From Hydrotalea sp. (GTDB lineage: Bacteria; Bacteroidota; Bacteroidia; Chitinophagales; Chitinophagaceae), in contig JAKRSC010000028.1 of the NCBI GenBank assembly GCA_022402565.1, positions 62,001-126,000 on the forward strand: DNA of 64,000 bases. The letters run 5' to 3'. A model generated the notes under the pieces. That model was not told the origin of the DNA. It saw nothing but the letters and a program-made list of their open reading frames with translations, and made no database searches. Positions 53,156-62,007 of the stretch are shown one piece after another (position 1 is the first letter of the stretch; each line of letters opens with the position of its first letter). Made by a program: the position numbers and the translations under genes.

Positions 53156-53854
53156 ATGCCAAAGTACCAACACTTATTTTTCGATTTAGATCATACGCTT
53201 TGGGATTTTGAATCGAACTCGCGCGTCACCTTGCAAGAGTTATTTGATACTTTGAATTTGCAAGAAAAAGGAATTTCTTCTTTTGATTTTTTCTTTGAAC
53301 GATATACTTTTCATAATACAAGATTGTGGAAGAGATATACCAGAGGACAAATCAAACAAGAAGACCTACGCTGGAAGCGTATGTGGTTGGCTTTGTTAGA
53401 CGCAAAAATTGCAGATGAACCTTTGGCAAAAGAAATGGCTGTATTATTTCTCAAAAGCTTACCAGAAAAAACAACAGTTTTTCCTTACACATTTGAGATA
53501 CTTGACTATTTAAAAAGCAAGTCCTATCAACTTCATCTCATTACAAACGGATTTGAGGAAGTGCAACAAAGAAAAATTGCAAGGTCGGGCTTAACCCCCT
53601 ATTTTACTACAGTAGTTACTTCAGAAGCTGCTCAAAGCTTAAAGCCACAGCCAGAAATATTTGATTATGCTTTAAAAATGGCAGCCGCAAATGTTAAGCA
53701 AAGTATTATGATTGGTGATAACCAAGATGCTGATATCAAAGGGGCTAAGAATGCTGGTTGGGATACCGTTTTTGTGAATCATATCAAAGAGGTACCTATT
53801 GTTGAATCAACTTACACAATAGTTCACTTGCAAGAGCTAGAGAATATTTTTTAG
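53156..53854 (+). CDS. YjjG-like HAD phosphatase (noncanonical pyrimidine nucleotidase family)
   Basis: 232 residues. HAD motif I FFDLDHTLWDFESNSR (nucleophile D in DLDHT), motif II HLITNGFEEVQQRKIARSG (T/N), motif III Lys in SLKPQPEIFDYAL and motif IV IGDNQDADIKGAKNAGWDT are complete. The YjjG/YfnB group hydrolyses 5'-nucleotides such as noncanonical pyrimidines; that activity is inferred from family. The start ATG lies 9 bases after the FAH gene stop. Confidence 0.92.
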   Translation: MPKYQHLFFDLDHTLWDFESNSRVTLQELFDTLNLQEKGISSFDFFFERYTFHNTRLWKRYTRGQIKQEDLRWKRMWLALLDAKIADEPLAKEMAVLFLKSLPEKTTVFPYTFEILDYLKSKSYQLHLITNGFEEVQQRKIARSGLTPYFTTVVTSEAAQSLKPQPEIFDYALKMAAANVKQSIMIGDNQDADIKGAKNAGWDTVFVNHIKEVPIVESTYTIVHLQELENIF

Positions 53855-53917
53855 CCGACTTCATTCTATATTTTCTTCGGTTTTATTTCTGACCTTTGCT
53901 CTTCAAACTTCAGCAAT

Positions 53918-54991
53918 ATGCAGTTCAGAAACTTTAAGATGGTGGGTTATGTAGTGTATGGTCGTGGTTCTTTCAATCAGCTCGATGAAATTTTAGCGCC
54001 TCAAAGAAAAGGCGATGCTCCCATGGTATTTTTAGTGGATCATTTTTTTGATAGCCATGCGTTGTTGCAACGCATACCACTACATAAAAACGACAAGCTT
54101 ATTTTAGTAGACGTTACTTATGAGCCCAAAACAACGTATGTGGATCAGCTAGCTGGAGAATTAAAGGCAGAGTTTGGTAAAGTGAGCGGCGTTATTGGAA
54201 TTGGAGGAGGAAGTACACTCGATTTGGCGAAAGCCGTTTCGCTCATGATGAATAATCCGGGTTCTTCGGCCGACTACCAGGGATGGGATTTGGTGAAACA
54301 GCCCGGTGTGTATAAAGTAGGTATTCCTACATTGAGCGGAACAGGCGCAGAAGTAAGTCGTACAACAGTATTAACAGGTCCAACCAGAAAGCTTGGAATG
54401 AATTCTGATTTCACACCATTCGATCAAATTGTTTTGGATCCAGAACTGACTAAAGACGCACCTGCTAATCAACGTTTCTATACTGGGATGGATTGCTACA
54501 TCCATTGTATTGAAAGTTTAGAGGGAACGTACTTAAATGAATTCAGCAAGAGCTATGGCGAAAAAGCGTTGGAGTTGTGTAGAAAAGTATTCTTAGAGAA
54601 AGACACTTGGGACGAGGCTTCAGACGACATGCTCATGATGGCAAGTTATGCTGGAGGTATGAGTATTGCTTATAGTCAGGTTGGTGTAGCGCATGCAGTA
54701 AGTTATGGATTGAGCTATTTACTCGGAACAAAGCATGGTATTGGAAATTGTATTGTAATGAATCACCTCGATGAGTATTATCCAGCAGGTGTGAAGGAAT
54801 TCAGAAAAATGGTAGAGAAAGGCGGATATGATATTCCAACGGGTATATGTAGTGGTCTATCCGAAGACCAATTCAACAAAATGATTGACGTGTCGTTGGG
54901 CATGAAGCTATTATGGGAAAATGCCCTTGGTAAGGACTGGGAAAAAATAATGACTCGCGAGAAACTTCGTGCTTTGTATGAAAAACTTTAA
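53918..54991 (+). CDS. Iron-containing alcohol dehydrogenase family protein, KdnB-like (Kdo 8-oxidase)
   Basis: 357 residues. NAD-binding GGGSTLDLAKAVSLMM and metal-site residues in the C-domain (HCIESLEG, VAHAVSYGLSYLLGTKHGIGN) mark the group III metal-dependent alcohol dehydrogenase fold. The sequence pattern VGYVVYGRGSFNQLDEIL and PTLSGTGAEVSRTTVL matches my recall of KdnB proteins, which oxidise Kdo at C8 for 8-amino-Kdo synthesis. The expected aminotransferase KdnA is not adjacent. A kpsF-type gene at 22756 supplies the Kdo precursor. The specific call is inferred. Confidence 0.72.
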   Translation: MQFRNFKMVGYVVYGRGSFNQLDEILAPQRKGDAPMVFLVDHFFDSHALLQRIPLHKNDKLILVDVTYEPKTTYVDQLAGELKAEFGKVSGVIGIGGGSTLDLAKAVSLMMNNPGSSADYQGWDLVKQPGVYKVGIPTLSGTGAEVSRTTVLTGPTRKLGMNSDFTPFDQIVLDPELTKDAPANQRFYTGMDCYIHCIESLEGTYLNEFSKSYGEKALELCRKVFLEKDTWDEASDDMLMMASYAGGMSIAYSQVGVAHAVSYGLSYLLGTKHGIGNCIVMNHLDEYYPAGVKEFRKMVEKGGYDIPTGICSGLSEDQFNKMIDVSLGMKLLWENALGKDWEKIMTREKLRALYEKL

Positions 54992-55002
54992 ACCTCTACT
55001 TT

Positions 55003-55515
55003 ATGCGTATTGCTAGCCTAGTTTTCTTATTCCTACTTTTTCAAACAGTTTCGGCACAAAGTCCAGAAGAGCAGCTCAAAAAATTGAATATTAGTTTGCC
55101 TGCTGTTTCACAACCGATTGCTAATTATGTGAAGTTTGTTAGAACAGGAAATCTGATTTTTTTGGCAGGTCACGGACCAACAGGAGCAGATGGTGTTACA
55201 ATAACAGGAAAAGTAGGTGCTGAATTAAGCATTGATGATGGATATCAAGCAGCTCGAACCACTGCAATAAGTTTATTGGCTACTTTACAACAAGCAACTT
55301 GTTCACTCAATAAAGTAAAGCGTATTGTTAAGGTGAATGGTTATGTCAACTGCGGGAGTGATTTCACCCAACACCCCAAAGTAATAAACGGTTGTTCGGA
55401 CCTATTGGTACAAATATTTGGTGAAAAAGGAAAGCATGCACGCGCGGCCATGGGTATGAATTCACTTCCAAATAATATGGCTGTAGAAATTGAAATGGTA
55501 GTAGAAGTTGAGTAA
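55003..55515 (+). CDS. Exported RidA (YjgF/YER057c/UK114) family protein
   Basis: 170 residues with a signal peptide (LVFLFLLFQTVSAQS). The RidA trimer fold is clear: YVKFVRTGNLIFLAGHGPTG, DGYQAARTTAISLLATLQQA, VKRIVKVNGYVNCGSDFTQHPKVINGCSDLLVQIFGEKGKHARAAMGMNSLPNNMAVEIEMV. The typical catalytic Arg (RAxxGxxxLP..) is at HARAAMGMNSLPNN. Most RidA proteins are cytoplasmic enamine/imine deaminases; a periplasmic one is less usual. It starts 11 bases after the KdnB-like gene. Confidence 0.92.
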   Translation: MRIASLVFLFLLFQTVSAQSPEEQLKKLNISLPAVSQPIANYVKFVRTGNLIFLAGHGPTGADGVTITGKVGAELSIDDGYQAARTTAISLLATLQQATCSLNKVKRIVKVNGYVNCGSDFTQHPKVINGCSDLLVQIFGEKGKHARAAMGMNSLPNNMAVEIEMVVEVE

Positions 55516-55524
55516 CTTAGACCT

Positions 55525-56199
55525 ATGCTCGAACCGGATTTGAATTATAGAAGCAGAAGAATCTTATTCGGATATGCCCTCATTGGTATGACGGCAACCG
55601 GATTAGCATTGGTAGGTTTACCCTTGTTAATTGATAATGTGTTTTCTGCTATGGACGGTTTGCCAATTATTTTGGGCATTGCTGGATTCCTATTGATGCT
55701 TTGGATTATAATTATTATTGGGGCTATTCGACAATACAGAAAGCACAAAGCCCAATGGTGGGTTCCACATAGAAAGGCGGGTACTTTTATTCTAATGTTC
55801 ATGTGTACTCCGTTTCCATATCTTTTAATTGCGGGCATTCCACTTTATGAAAAATTCATGGGCAGGCCCAAACAAACATTTGAGCAGTTAGATGCTGAAG
55901 CTCGCTCTATGAACCCAGTGTTACCGGGATACAATACCACCGATGCTATTATTGAGCAATACACCACTATTGATGTAAGCGATAGTACCGCCGTAAAAAC
56001 CATTAGGTACGGTTTTATAGAACCAGATGGATCTATGATAAACGATTCTCTTTGGGCTGTTTTTGTAGCCCCTCTTCCAGATACAGCAAACAAGTTTGTG
56101 CCTCATGGAACTTGGTATTACTCTAACAAAAAGGGTAAAACTATTCGAATTGAAGAATATAAAAACGGCAATCTAATTGATGTAAGAGAGTCCAAATAA
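55525..56199 (+). CDS. Membrane protein with periplasmic tail, function unknown
   Basis: 224 residues, 9 bases after ridA. Three or four membrane helices (about 15-35 IGMTATGLALVGLPLLI, 47-65 IILGIAGFLLMLWIIIII and 84-105 TFILMFMCTPFPYLLIAG). The tail ends with TWYYSNKKGKTIRIEEYKNGNLIDVR, resembling YwqK/MORN-type repeats (G-x-x-x-x-Y-x-N-G-x-L). No specific family. It appears to be the last gene of a short plus-strand group. Confidence 0.62.
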   Translation: MLEPDLNYRSRRILFGYALIGMTATGLALVGLPLLIDNVFSAMDGLPIILGIAGFLLMLWIIIIIGAIRQYRKHKAQWWVPHRKAGTFILMFMCTPFPYLLIAGIPLYEKFMGRPKQTFEQLDAEARSMNPVLPGYNTTDAIIEQYTTIDVSDSTAVKTIRYGFIEPDGSMINDSLWAVFVAPLPDTANKFVPHGTWYYSNKKGKTIRIEEYKNGNLIDVRESK

Positions 56200-56267
56200 T
56201 CCACTCCTGTAAAGTTTGCTGTCCACCCACTAAAACAAACTACCTTTATCACTTGTCTTAACCCTCT

Positions 56268-57329
56268 ATGATGCAGCGTATAATTATAGGTGCATGCTTC
56301 GGGCTATTAAGCTTGGTTGCTTGCCAAAGTAAAAAGAAAGAAGAGCCCAAATCGGGCGGATCTGGAGGCCCGCAGCCCGTTCAGGTAGATATCATTTTAG
56401 CCTCCAAGCAGTCTATACAAGCGCCTCTTGAAGCCAACGGTTCTGTATTAGCCGATGAAACCGCTGAAATTCGTCCTGAAATCAGTGGTCGACTAACCTA
56501 TTTAAATATGCCAGACGGCGCTTCTGTTACTAAAGGAACCTTATTAGGAAGAATTTACGATGGAGATTTACAAGCTCAAGTGAAAAAAGTAAAAGTGCAG
56601 CTTTCTTTAGCTGAAACACAGGAGGTGAGATTAAAAAAGTTATTAGCAGTAAATGGCATCAATCAATCTGATTATGACATTGCTTTGAATCAGGTGAATG
56701 TGTTAAAAGCCGACTTAGAAATTTTAGAAGCACAAATTGAAAGAACGTTGATTAAAGCGCCGTTTTCTGGAGTGCTTGGTTTGCGCATGATTAGTCCGGG
56801 TGCTTATGTTACCCCCCAAACATTAATGGGCACTATTCAACAAATAGACCGTGTAAAAATTGATTTTACTGTGCCAGAAGACTATGGACATTTAGTAAAG
56901 AAAGGCGCAAGAGTGAATGTAAGTACTGCTGAAGGTAAAAAAGGAGTAGCGAGTATTTTAGCAACGGAACCACAAATAAGTACTACTACTCGCAATATAC
57001 GCGCTCGCGCTTATCTTGATGGAATAAGACCAGCTCCAGGTAGCTTCGTTAAAGTAGAAATCACAAATGCCGAAGCAGGTAAGAGCTATATCATTGTACC
57101 AGCAAATGCTGTTATTCCCGATGCGAGATCAAAAAAAGTAATTGTAGTACGTGAAGGAAAAGGTGTATTTACAAATATCAAAACTGGTGTAAGAACAGCA
57201 AGTGGACTGGCTGTTACAGAAGGGCTTCAACCTGGCGATAGTGTAGTTGTAACAGGTGTTTTATTTGTGCGTCCTAATAATCCGGTAAAAATTCGTTCAG
57301 TAAAAAAGCTGGAAGAATTGAATCAGTAA
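56268..57329 (+). CDS. RND efflux adaptor (membrane fusion protein), lipoprotein
   Basis: 353 residues with a lipobox (SLVACQSK, Cys near 20). The barrel-sandwich/lipoyl halves (VQVDIILASKQSIQAPLEANGSVLADETAEIRPEISGRL and RTLIKAPFSGVLGLRMISPGAYV) flank an alpha hairpin (VKVQLSLAETQEVRLKKLLAV). The beta-barrel and membrane-proximal domain run to KKLEELN. It bridges the inner-membrane pump encoded next to an outer-membrane channel. The pump gene follows after 21 bases. No TolC-like channel gene is in the window. Confidence 0.95.
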   Translation: MMQRIIIGACFGLLSLVACQSKKKEEPKSGGSGGPQPVQVDIILASKQSIQAPLEANGSVLADETAEIRPEISGRLTYLNMPDGASVTKGTLLGRIYDGDLQAQVKKVKVQLSLAETQEVRLKKLLAVNGINQSDYDIALNQVNVLKADLEILEAQIERTLIKAPFSGVLGLRMISPGAYVTPQTLMGTIQQIDRVKIDFTVPEDYGHLVKKGARVNVSTAEGKKGVASILATEPQISTTTRNIRARAYLDGIRPAPGSFVKVEITNAEAGKSYIIVPANAVIPDARSKKVIVVREGKGVFTNIKTGVRTASGLAVTEGLQPGDSVVVTGVLFVRPNNPVKIRSVKKLEELNQ

Positions 57330-57350
57330 AACTTTAATGCAAGAGGCTGT

Positions 57351-60300
57351 ATGAATATTTCTGAATTGGCTTTGAAGCGGCCCATTTTGGCCACGGTAAT
57401 GAATATCTTAATTGTTCTTTTTGGAGCAGTAGGCTACACGTTTTTATCGGTCCGCGACTATCCAGCAATTGATCCACCAATCGTAAACGTTCGAACTTCG
57501 TATGCTGGAGCGAACTCAGATATCATTGAAAGCCAAATTACCGAACCGCTGGAAAAAGCTATCAACGGCATTCCTGGTATTCGTACCATTACTTCATCTT
57601 CCAGCAATAGCAATAGTAACATAACTGTTGAATTTAATATTAGTGAAGACTTAGAGGCTGCTACCAATGACGTGCGAGATAAGGTATCTCAAGCTATTCG
57701 TAACCTCCCGCAAGATATTGATGCTCCACCTGTAGTAAGTAAAGCAGATGCCAATAGCGATTTCATTATAATGTTGGCGGTACAAAGTGAAAGCAAAGGA
57801 TTGCTAGAATTAAGCGATTATGCAGAAAATGTTTTGGTTGAAAGATTTCAGACTATTCCTGAAGTAAGTGGTGTGAATTTATTTGGACAAAAAAGGCCGT
57901 CTATGCGGCTATGGATTGATCCTAATAAACTCAACAAGTACAACTTGGCGTTTTCTGATATTACTACTGCTTTAAATAGAGAGAATGTTGAAATTCCATC
58001 CGGGAAAATTTATGGGCAAAATACAGAGCTCACCATACGTGCATTAGGACGATTAACAACGGAAAAAGATTTTGCAGATTTAATTATTCGTCAAGACAAT
58101 GAAGGCATTGTTCGTTTAAGCGATTTGGCAAGGGTTGAAGTTGGTCCAGAGTCTGAAGAGTTTAGTTGGCGACTCAATGGATTATCTGCAGTAGGCCTGG
58201 CTATTATTCCTCAGCCGGGAGCAAACTATATAAAAATTGCAGATGAATTTTATAAGCGTCTAGAAGATATTAAGCGCACTCAAAAGGCCGATGTACAGTT
58301 AACTACACTTATAGATGTAACACTTAATGTTCGAAAAGCCATTCTGGAAGTTGAAGAAACTTTATTAATTGCTTTTTCATTGGTTGTTTTAGTGATATTC
58401 TTGTTTTTCCGAAACTGGCTTATTGCAATACGACCATTAATAGATATTCCTATTTCGCTAGTTGCTACATTTTTCGTAATGTATCTATTTGGATTTTCTA
58501 TTAATGTCCTCACGTTGTTGGGAATAGTTTTAGCCACAGGACTTGTGGTAGATGATGGTATAGTTGTTACTGAAAATATTTTCAGAAAACTTGAAAGCGG
58601 ACTACCTATTCGGAAAGCAGCATTAGAAGGCAGTAAAGAAATATTTTTTGCCGTTATATCAACATCGCTAACACTTGCTGTTGTATTTCTTCCTGTAATT
58701 TTCTTACAAGGCTTTGTAGGCTCATTGTTTAGAGAGTTTGGGATAGTTGTAGCAGCAGCAGTTCTTATTTCTGCATTTGTATCGCTTACTATAACACCCG
58801 TATTAAACGTTTATTTAAACAGGAAAAAAGCGGGACATGGTTGGTTCTATGATAAAACCGAACCGTTTTTTAAAGGAATGGAAAATGGCTACCGTAACCT
58901 TCTTCTTGCATTTATGCGTGTACGCTGGATTGCATGGGTAATAGTAGCGTTGTGTGTTGGATTAATTTATTGGATTGGAAAAGATTTACCCAGTGAGCTA
59001 GCACCCTTAGAGGACAGAAGCAGTATTCGTTTTTCAATTACTGGACCTGAAGGAGCGAGCTATAATTATATGACCGATGCGGGCGATAAGCTTGTTAATT
59101 TCTTGTATGACTCTATTCCAGAAAGGAAGTTTGTTTTTAATGCAATACCCGGATTTGGCTCCAGCGGAGTAAACAGTGGATTTGCGCGTTTGCGTTTGGT
59201 TGAACCAGAAGACAGAGAGCGATCTCAATCGGATATTGTAAAAGATGTTTCTAAAAAACTAAGTAGGTTTAACCAAATAAGAGTATTTCCTATTGAAGAG
59301 CAAACCATTTCTGTTGGATTTGGCTCAAGGGGAAGTTTGCCAATTCAATACATTATCCAAAACCTAGACTTTGAAAAAATCAAAACCATCATTCCAGAAT
59401 TTTTGGAAGAAGCTAGAAAAGATAAAACATTCCAAAACGTAGACGTAAATCTAAAGTTTAATAAACCTGAGCTTGAAATTACTATCGACAGACTAAAGGC
59501 TAAAGACTTGGGTTTAAGCACAACAGATGTAGCAGAAGTAGTGCAAAGCGCATTTAGTGGAAGAAGGGTTGGTTACTATACTTCTAATGGAAGACAATAT
59601 CAAGTTATTTCTCAGGTAGAATTAAAAGATCGTTTACAACCATCGGATATAGAGAAATTATTTGTTCGCAATAACAGAGGAGAGAGGATTCCACTCACAT
59701 CTGTTATTAAAATGGAAGAAAACTCCAATCCGCCAACGTTGTATCATTATAATCGTTTTAAATCAGCTACAATTTCTGCATCATTGGCTGAGGGCAAAAC
59801 AATAGGAGATGGCGTAAAAGCAATGCGTGCTATTGGTGATAAATTACTAGATGAAAGTTTTCAAACTTCTTTAAGTGGGCCTTCGCGCGATTATGAAGAA
59901 AGCTCCTCTAATACTTCATTTGCATTTTTATTAGCGTTGGTATTAATTTACTTATTGTTAGCAGGACAATTTGAAAGTTTCAAAGATCCTTTTACCATTA
60001 TGCTTACAGTTCCAATGGCCATAGCTGGAGCCGTATTAAGTTTGTGGATGCTAGACCAAACCATCAATATCTTCTCTCAAATTGGTATGATTATGCTCAT
60101 TGGTTTGGTAACTAAAAACGGAATTCTAATTGTTGAGTTTGCAAATCAAAAAAGAGAGCGCGGAATTTCGAAAATGGATGCGGTTGTTGATGCGGCAACG
60201 CAGCGATTAAGACCTATTTTGATGACATCTTTTGCAACTGCGTTGGGTGCTTTGCCTATTGCTATTAGCTTTGGTGCAGCATCTACCAGTCGCATGCCAT

Positions 60301-60422
60301 TGGGAACTGTAGTAGTTGGTGGTATTATGTTTTCACTTATTTTAACCTTATTTGTAATTCCAGCTGTTTATAGTTTCATCAGCGGTAAGAAAAGAGGTCG
60401 TGTAACAACCATTAATGAATAA
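57351..60422 (+). CDS. RND-family multidrug efflux pump (AcrB/MexF type)
   Basis: 1023 residues, 12 membrane helices expected. LALKRPILATVMNILIVLFGAVGYTFL starts the first helix. The proton-relay DD is in LATGLVVDDGIVVTENIFRKLE (helix 4), and the second half has GLVTKNGILIVEFANQKRERG. TSFATALGALPIAISFGAASTSRMPLGTVVVGG is the conserved C-terminal region. Hydrophobe/amphiphile efflux (HAE) subfamily. It forms an operon with the adaptor upstream. It ends 7 bases before the GH5 gene (convergent), with no terminator visible between. Confidence 0.97.
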   Translation: MNISELALKRPILATVMNILIVLFGAVGYTFLSVRDYPAIDPPIVNVRTSYAGANSDIIESQITEPLEKAINGIPGIRTITSSSSNSNSNITVEFNISEDLEAATNDVRDKVSQAIRNLPQDIDAPPVVSKADANSDFIIMLAVQSESKGLLELSDYAENVLVERFQTIPEVSGVNLFGQKRPSMRLWIDPNKLNKYNLAFSDITTALNRENVEIPSGKIYGQNTELTIRALGRLTTEKDFADLIIRQDNEGIVRLSDLARVEVGPESEEFSWRLNGLSAVGLAIIPQPGANYIKIADEFYKRLEDIKRTQKADVQLTTLIDVTLNVRKAILEVEETLLIAFSLVVLVIFLFFRNWLIAIRPLIDIPISLVATFFVMYLFGFSINVLTLLGIVLATGLVVDDGIVVTENIFRKLESGLPIRKAALEGSKEIFFAVISTSLTLAVVFLPVIFLQGFVGSLFREFGIVVAAAVLISAFVSLTITPVLNVYLNRKKAGHGWFYDKTEPFFKGMENGYRNLLLAFMRVRWIAWVIVALCVGLIYWIGKDLPSELAPLEDRSSIRFSITGPEGASYNYMTDAGDKLVNFLYDSIPERKFVFNAIPGFGSSGVNSGFARLRLVEPEDRERSQSDIVKDVSKKLSRFNQIRVFPIEEQTISVGFGSRGSLPIQYIIQNLDFEKIKTIIPEFLEEARKDKTFQNVDVNLKFNKPELEITIDRLKAKDLGLSTTDVAEVVQSAFSGRRVGYYTSNGRQYQVISQVELKDRLQPSDIEKLFVRNNRGERIPLTSVIKMEENSNPPTLYHYNRFKSATISASLAEGKTIGDGVKAMRAIGDKLLDESFQTSLSGPSRDYEESSSNTSFAFLLALVLIYLLLAGQFESFKDPFTIMLTVPMAIAGAVLSLWMLDQTINIFSQIGMIMLIGLVTKNGILIVEFANQKRERGISKMDAVVDAATQRLRPILMTSFATALGALPIAISFGAASTSRMPLGTVVVGGIMFSLILTLFVIPAVYSFISGKKRGRVTTINE

Positions 60423-60429
60423 CGAGTCA

Positions 60430-61758
60430 CTATTCTCTGGGCGGCAAAAGGCTAATGCCTCCTGTTATGGGAATGAGTGATTGTCCTGGAAGTAACGAGT
60501 TACTTTTATTATTGTTGTTTGAAGGAAGAGCGGCTGGTTGCGCTTTGACTTCATTGCTTTTGTTATTTGGTATATTCTTTTTACTTGCCGTACTTGTCTG
60601 AGATAGTTTAGATTCGTTTATTTTCTTTGGTGGATGTAGAAATGCAAAGTAAGAGGTTGGTCTAGGCTGATGTTTTACAAAGCGCTCTTGTACTTTTTTG
60701 AGGTCTGTATACTCAATGCGAGGAAACCTTGAATAAGGAGTTGACAATTGTGCTTGGATAATTTTCATTTGTGGGCGATCTGGTTTACCTGATTCGGGTT
60801 GTACCGAAAGCGGGTAGTTTTTCCATAATGGCCCACCCGCCCAGTAATTTCCATTTATACCCAAATCTTGCAGGCAATTCATAAAATTCTCTAATACTTT
60901 CAGCCATCGAGTATCATAATCTGGAACACCATATTCACCAATGAATCCTCTTTTGTTGTGTTTTTTTAACCATTTTGCAAAAGGTAAAACCCTCTGCACG
61001 CCAATCATTTCATCAACCCCCGTCAATTGGTAAGGTATTTTGTATCTTCCTGAGTAATCTTCATCAAAATACGAGTGCGCGTCGTAAATGATTTTATTCG
61101 AAGGATCATGTAAAAAGCGAAGATCATCGCTGAACTCCTCCCATTTTTCGCAAGCAGCATAGTTGTTGCCTGCAATCATAATTGCGGTATGTTTATCTTG
61201 TTTCCTTATTTCATCGATAGCTTGTTGAGCCGTTTCTCGCCATGAATAACTTCCCATATTGTGAGGCTCATGCATGATGTCGTAAGCATAAATATTTTTG
61301 AAACCCTTAAACTCTTGTGTAAGCTTATTCCAAACATCTTTAAAGTGAGCACGTGAAACTTGGTTGGTTCCAACAATATGGTCTACACCACGAAGGTTAT
61401 ATCTTCCAAAATTATGTAAGCTCAAAATTACCTGAATACCCTTCGATTCGCAGTAAGCAACCAGATTTTTAATTTGTTGTAAGTCTTGGATTTCTAGTGG
61501 GCCGCCTAAATTTTTTTGGATACGTTCCCATTTGAAAAGGATATCAAACAAGCGGAATCCTCTATTATAGAAATAATCAATGTTTTCAGTAGTTGGATAA
61601 GCATAATCAACCCCAAGCACTCCAGGCAAACGATCTTCAGAGAATTCGCCACCACAAAGATTAATACCATAGGGAATAACAGGTGCTACTGCAGACTTTT
61701 GAGCAAAAGTTGCAACTTGTAAAAAGAAAAGAAAAGCACAAGTCAATCGGCCAGTCAT
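60430..61758 (-). CDS. Exported glycoside hydrolase family 5-like protein
   Basis: 442 residues. Signal peptide CAFLFFLQVATFAQK. The GH5 barrel shows GINLCGG, YFYNRGFRLFDILFKWERIQ, VILSLHNFGRYN, the acid/base region YDIMHEPHN (E164), YDAHSYFDED and the nucleophile GFIGEYGVPD (E275). The residue before E164 is His, whereas most GH5 enzymes have Asn (NEP). The last 100 residues are Ser/Lys/Asn/Pro-rich and disordered (SKKNIPNNKSNEVK...PSNNNNKSNS). It may degrade beta-glucan or mannan; the substrate is unknown. Confidence 0.9.
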   Translation of the reverse strand: MTGRLTCAFLFFLQVATFAQKSAVAPVIPYGINLCGGEFSEDRLPGVLGVDYAYPTTENIDYFYNRGFRLFDILFKWERIQKNLGGPLEIQDLQQIKNLVAYCESKGIQVILSLHNFGRYNLRGVDHIVGTNQVSRAHFKDVWNKLTQEFKGFKNIYAYDIMHEPHNMGSYSWRETAQQAIDEIRKQDKHTAIMIAGNNYAACEKWEEFSDDLRFLHDPSNKIIYDAHSYFDEDYSGRYKIPYQLTGVDEMIGVQRVLPFAKWLKKHNKRGFIGEYGVPDYDTRWLKVLENFMNCLQDLGINGNYWAGGPLWKNYPLSVQPESGKPDRPQMKIIQAQLSTPYSRFPRIEYTDLKKVQERFVKHQPRPTSYFAFLHPPKKINESKLSQTSTASKKNIPNNKSNEVKAQPAALPSNNNNKSNSLLPGQSLIPITGGISLLPPRE

Positions 61759-62007
61759 AGTTTATTTTTACTCGGTCGTTTGTCCGGGTAAACGGATTGG
61801 ATTGCTTTTCAGAGGATTGGATATATTGCAATATCCCTTTTTTTCAGCTGTAAGCAGCAATAAATAGCTTAAACTAGTCTTAAAAATGGCATTCAACCAT
61901 CTTTTTGATGGATTGTTAAGCCAATAGATGAACAAAAAACTCATCATTTGTATCATACAATCAGCTTTCGTAGTATTTTCAACCTCTAATAGACTTTAAG
62001 TTAATTT

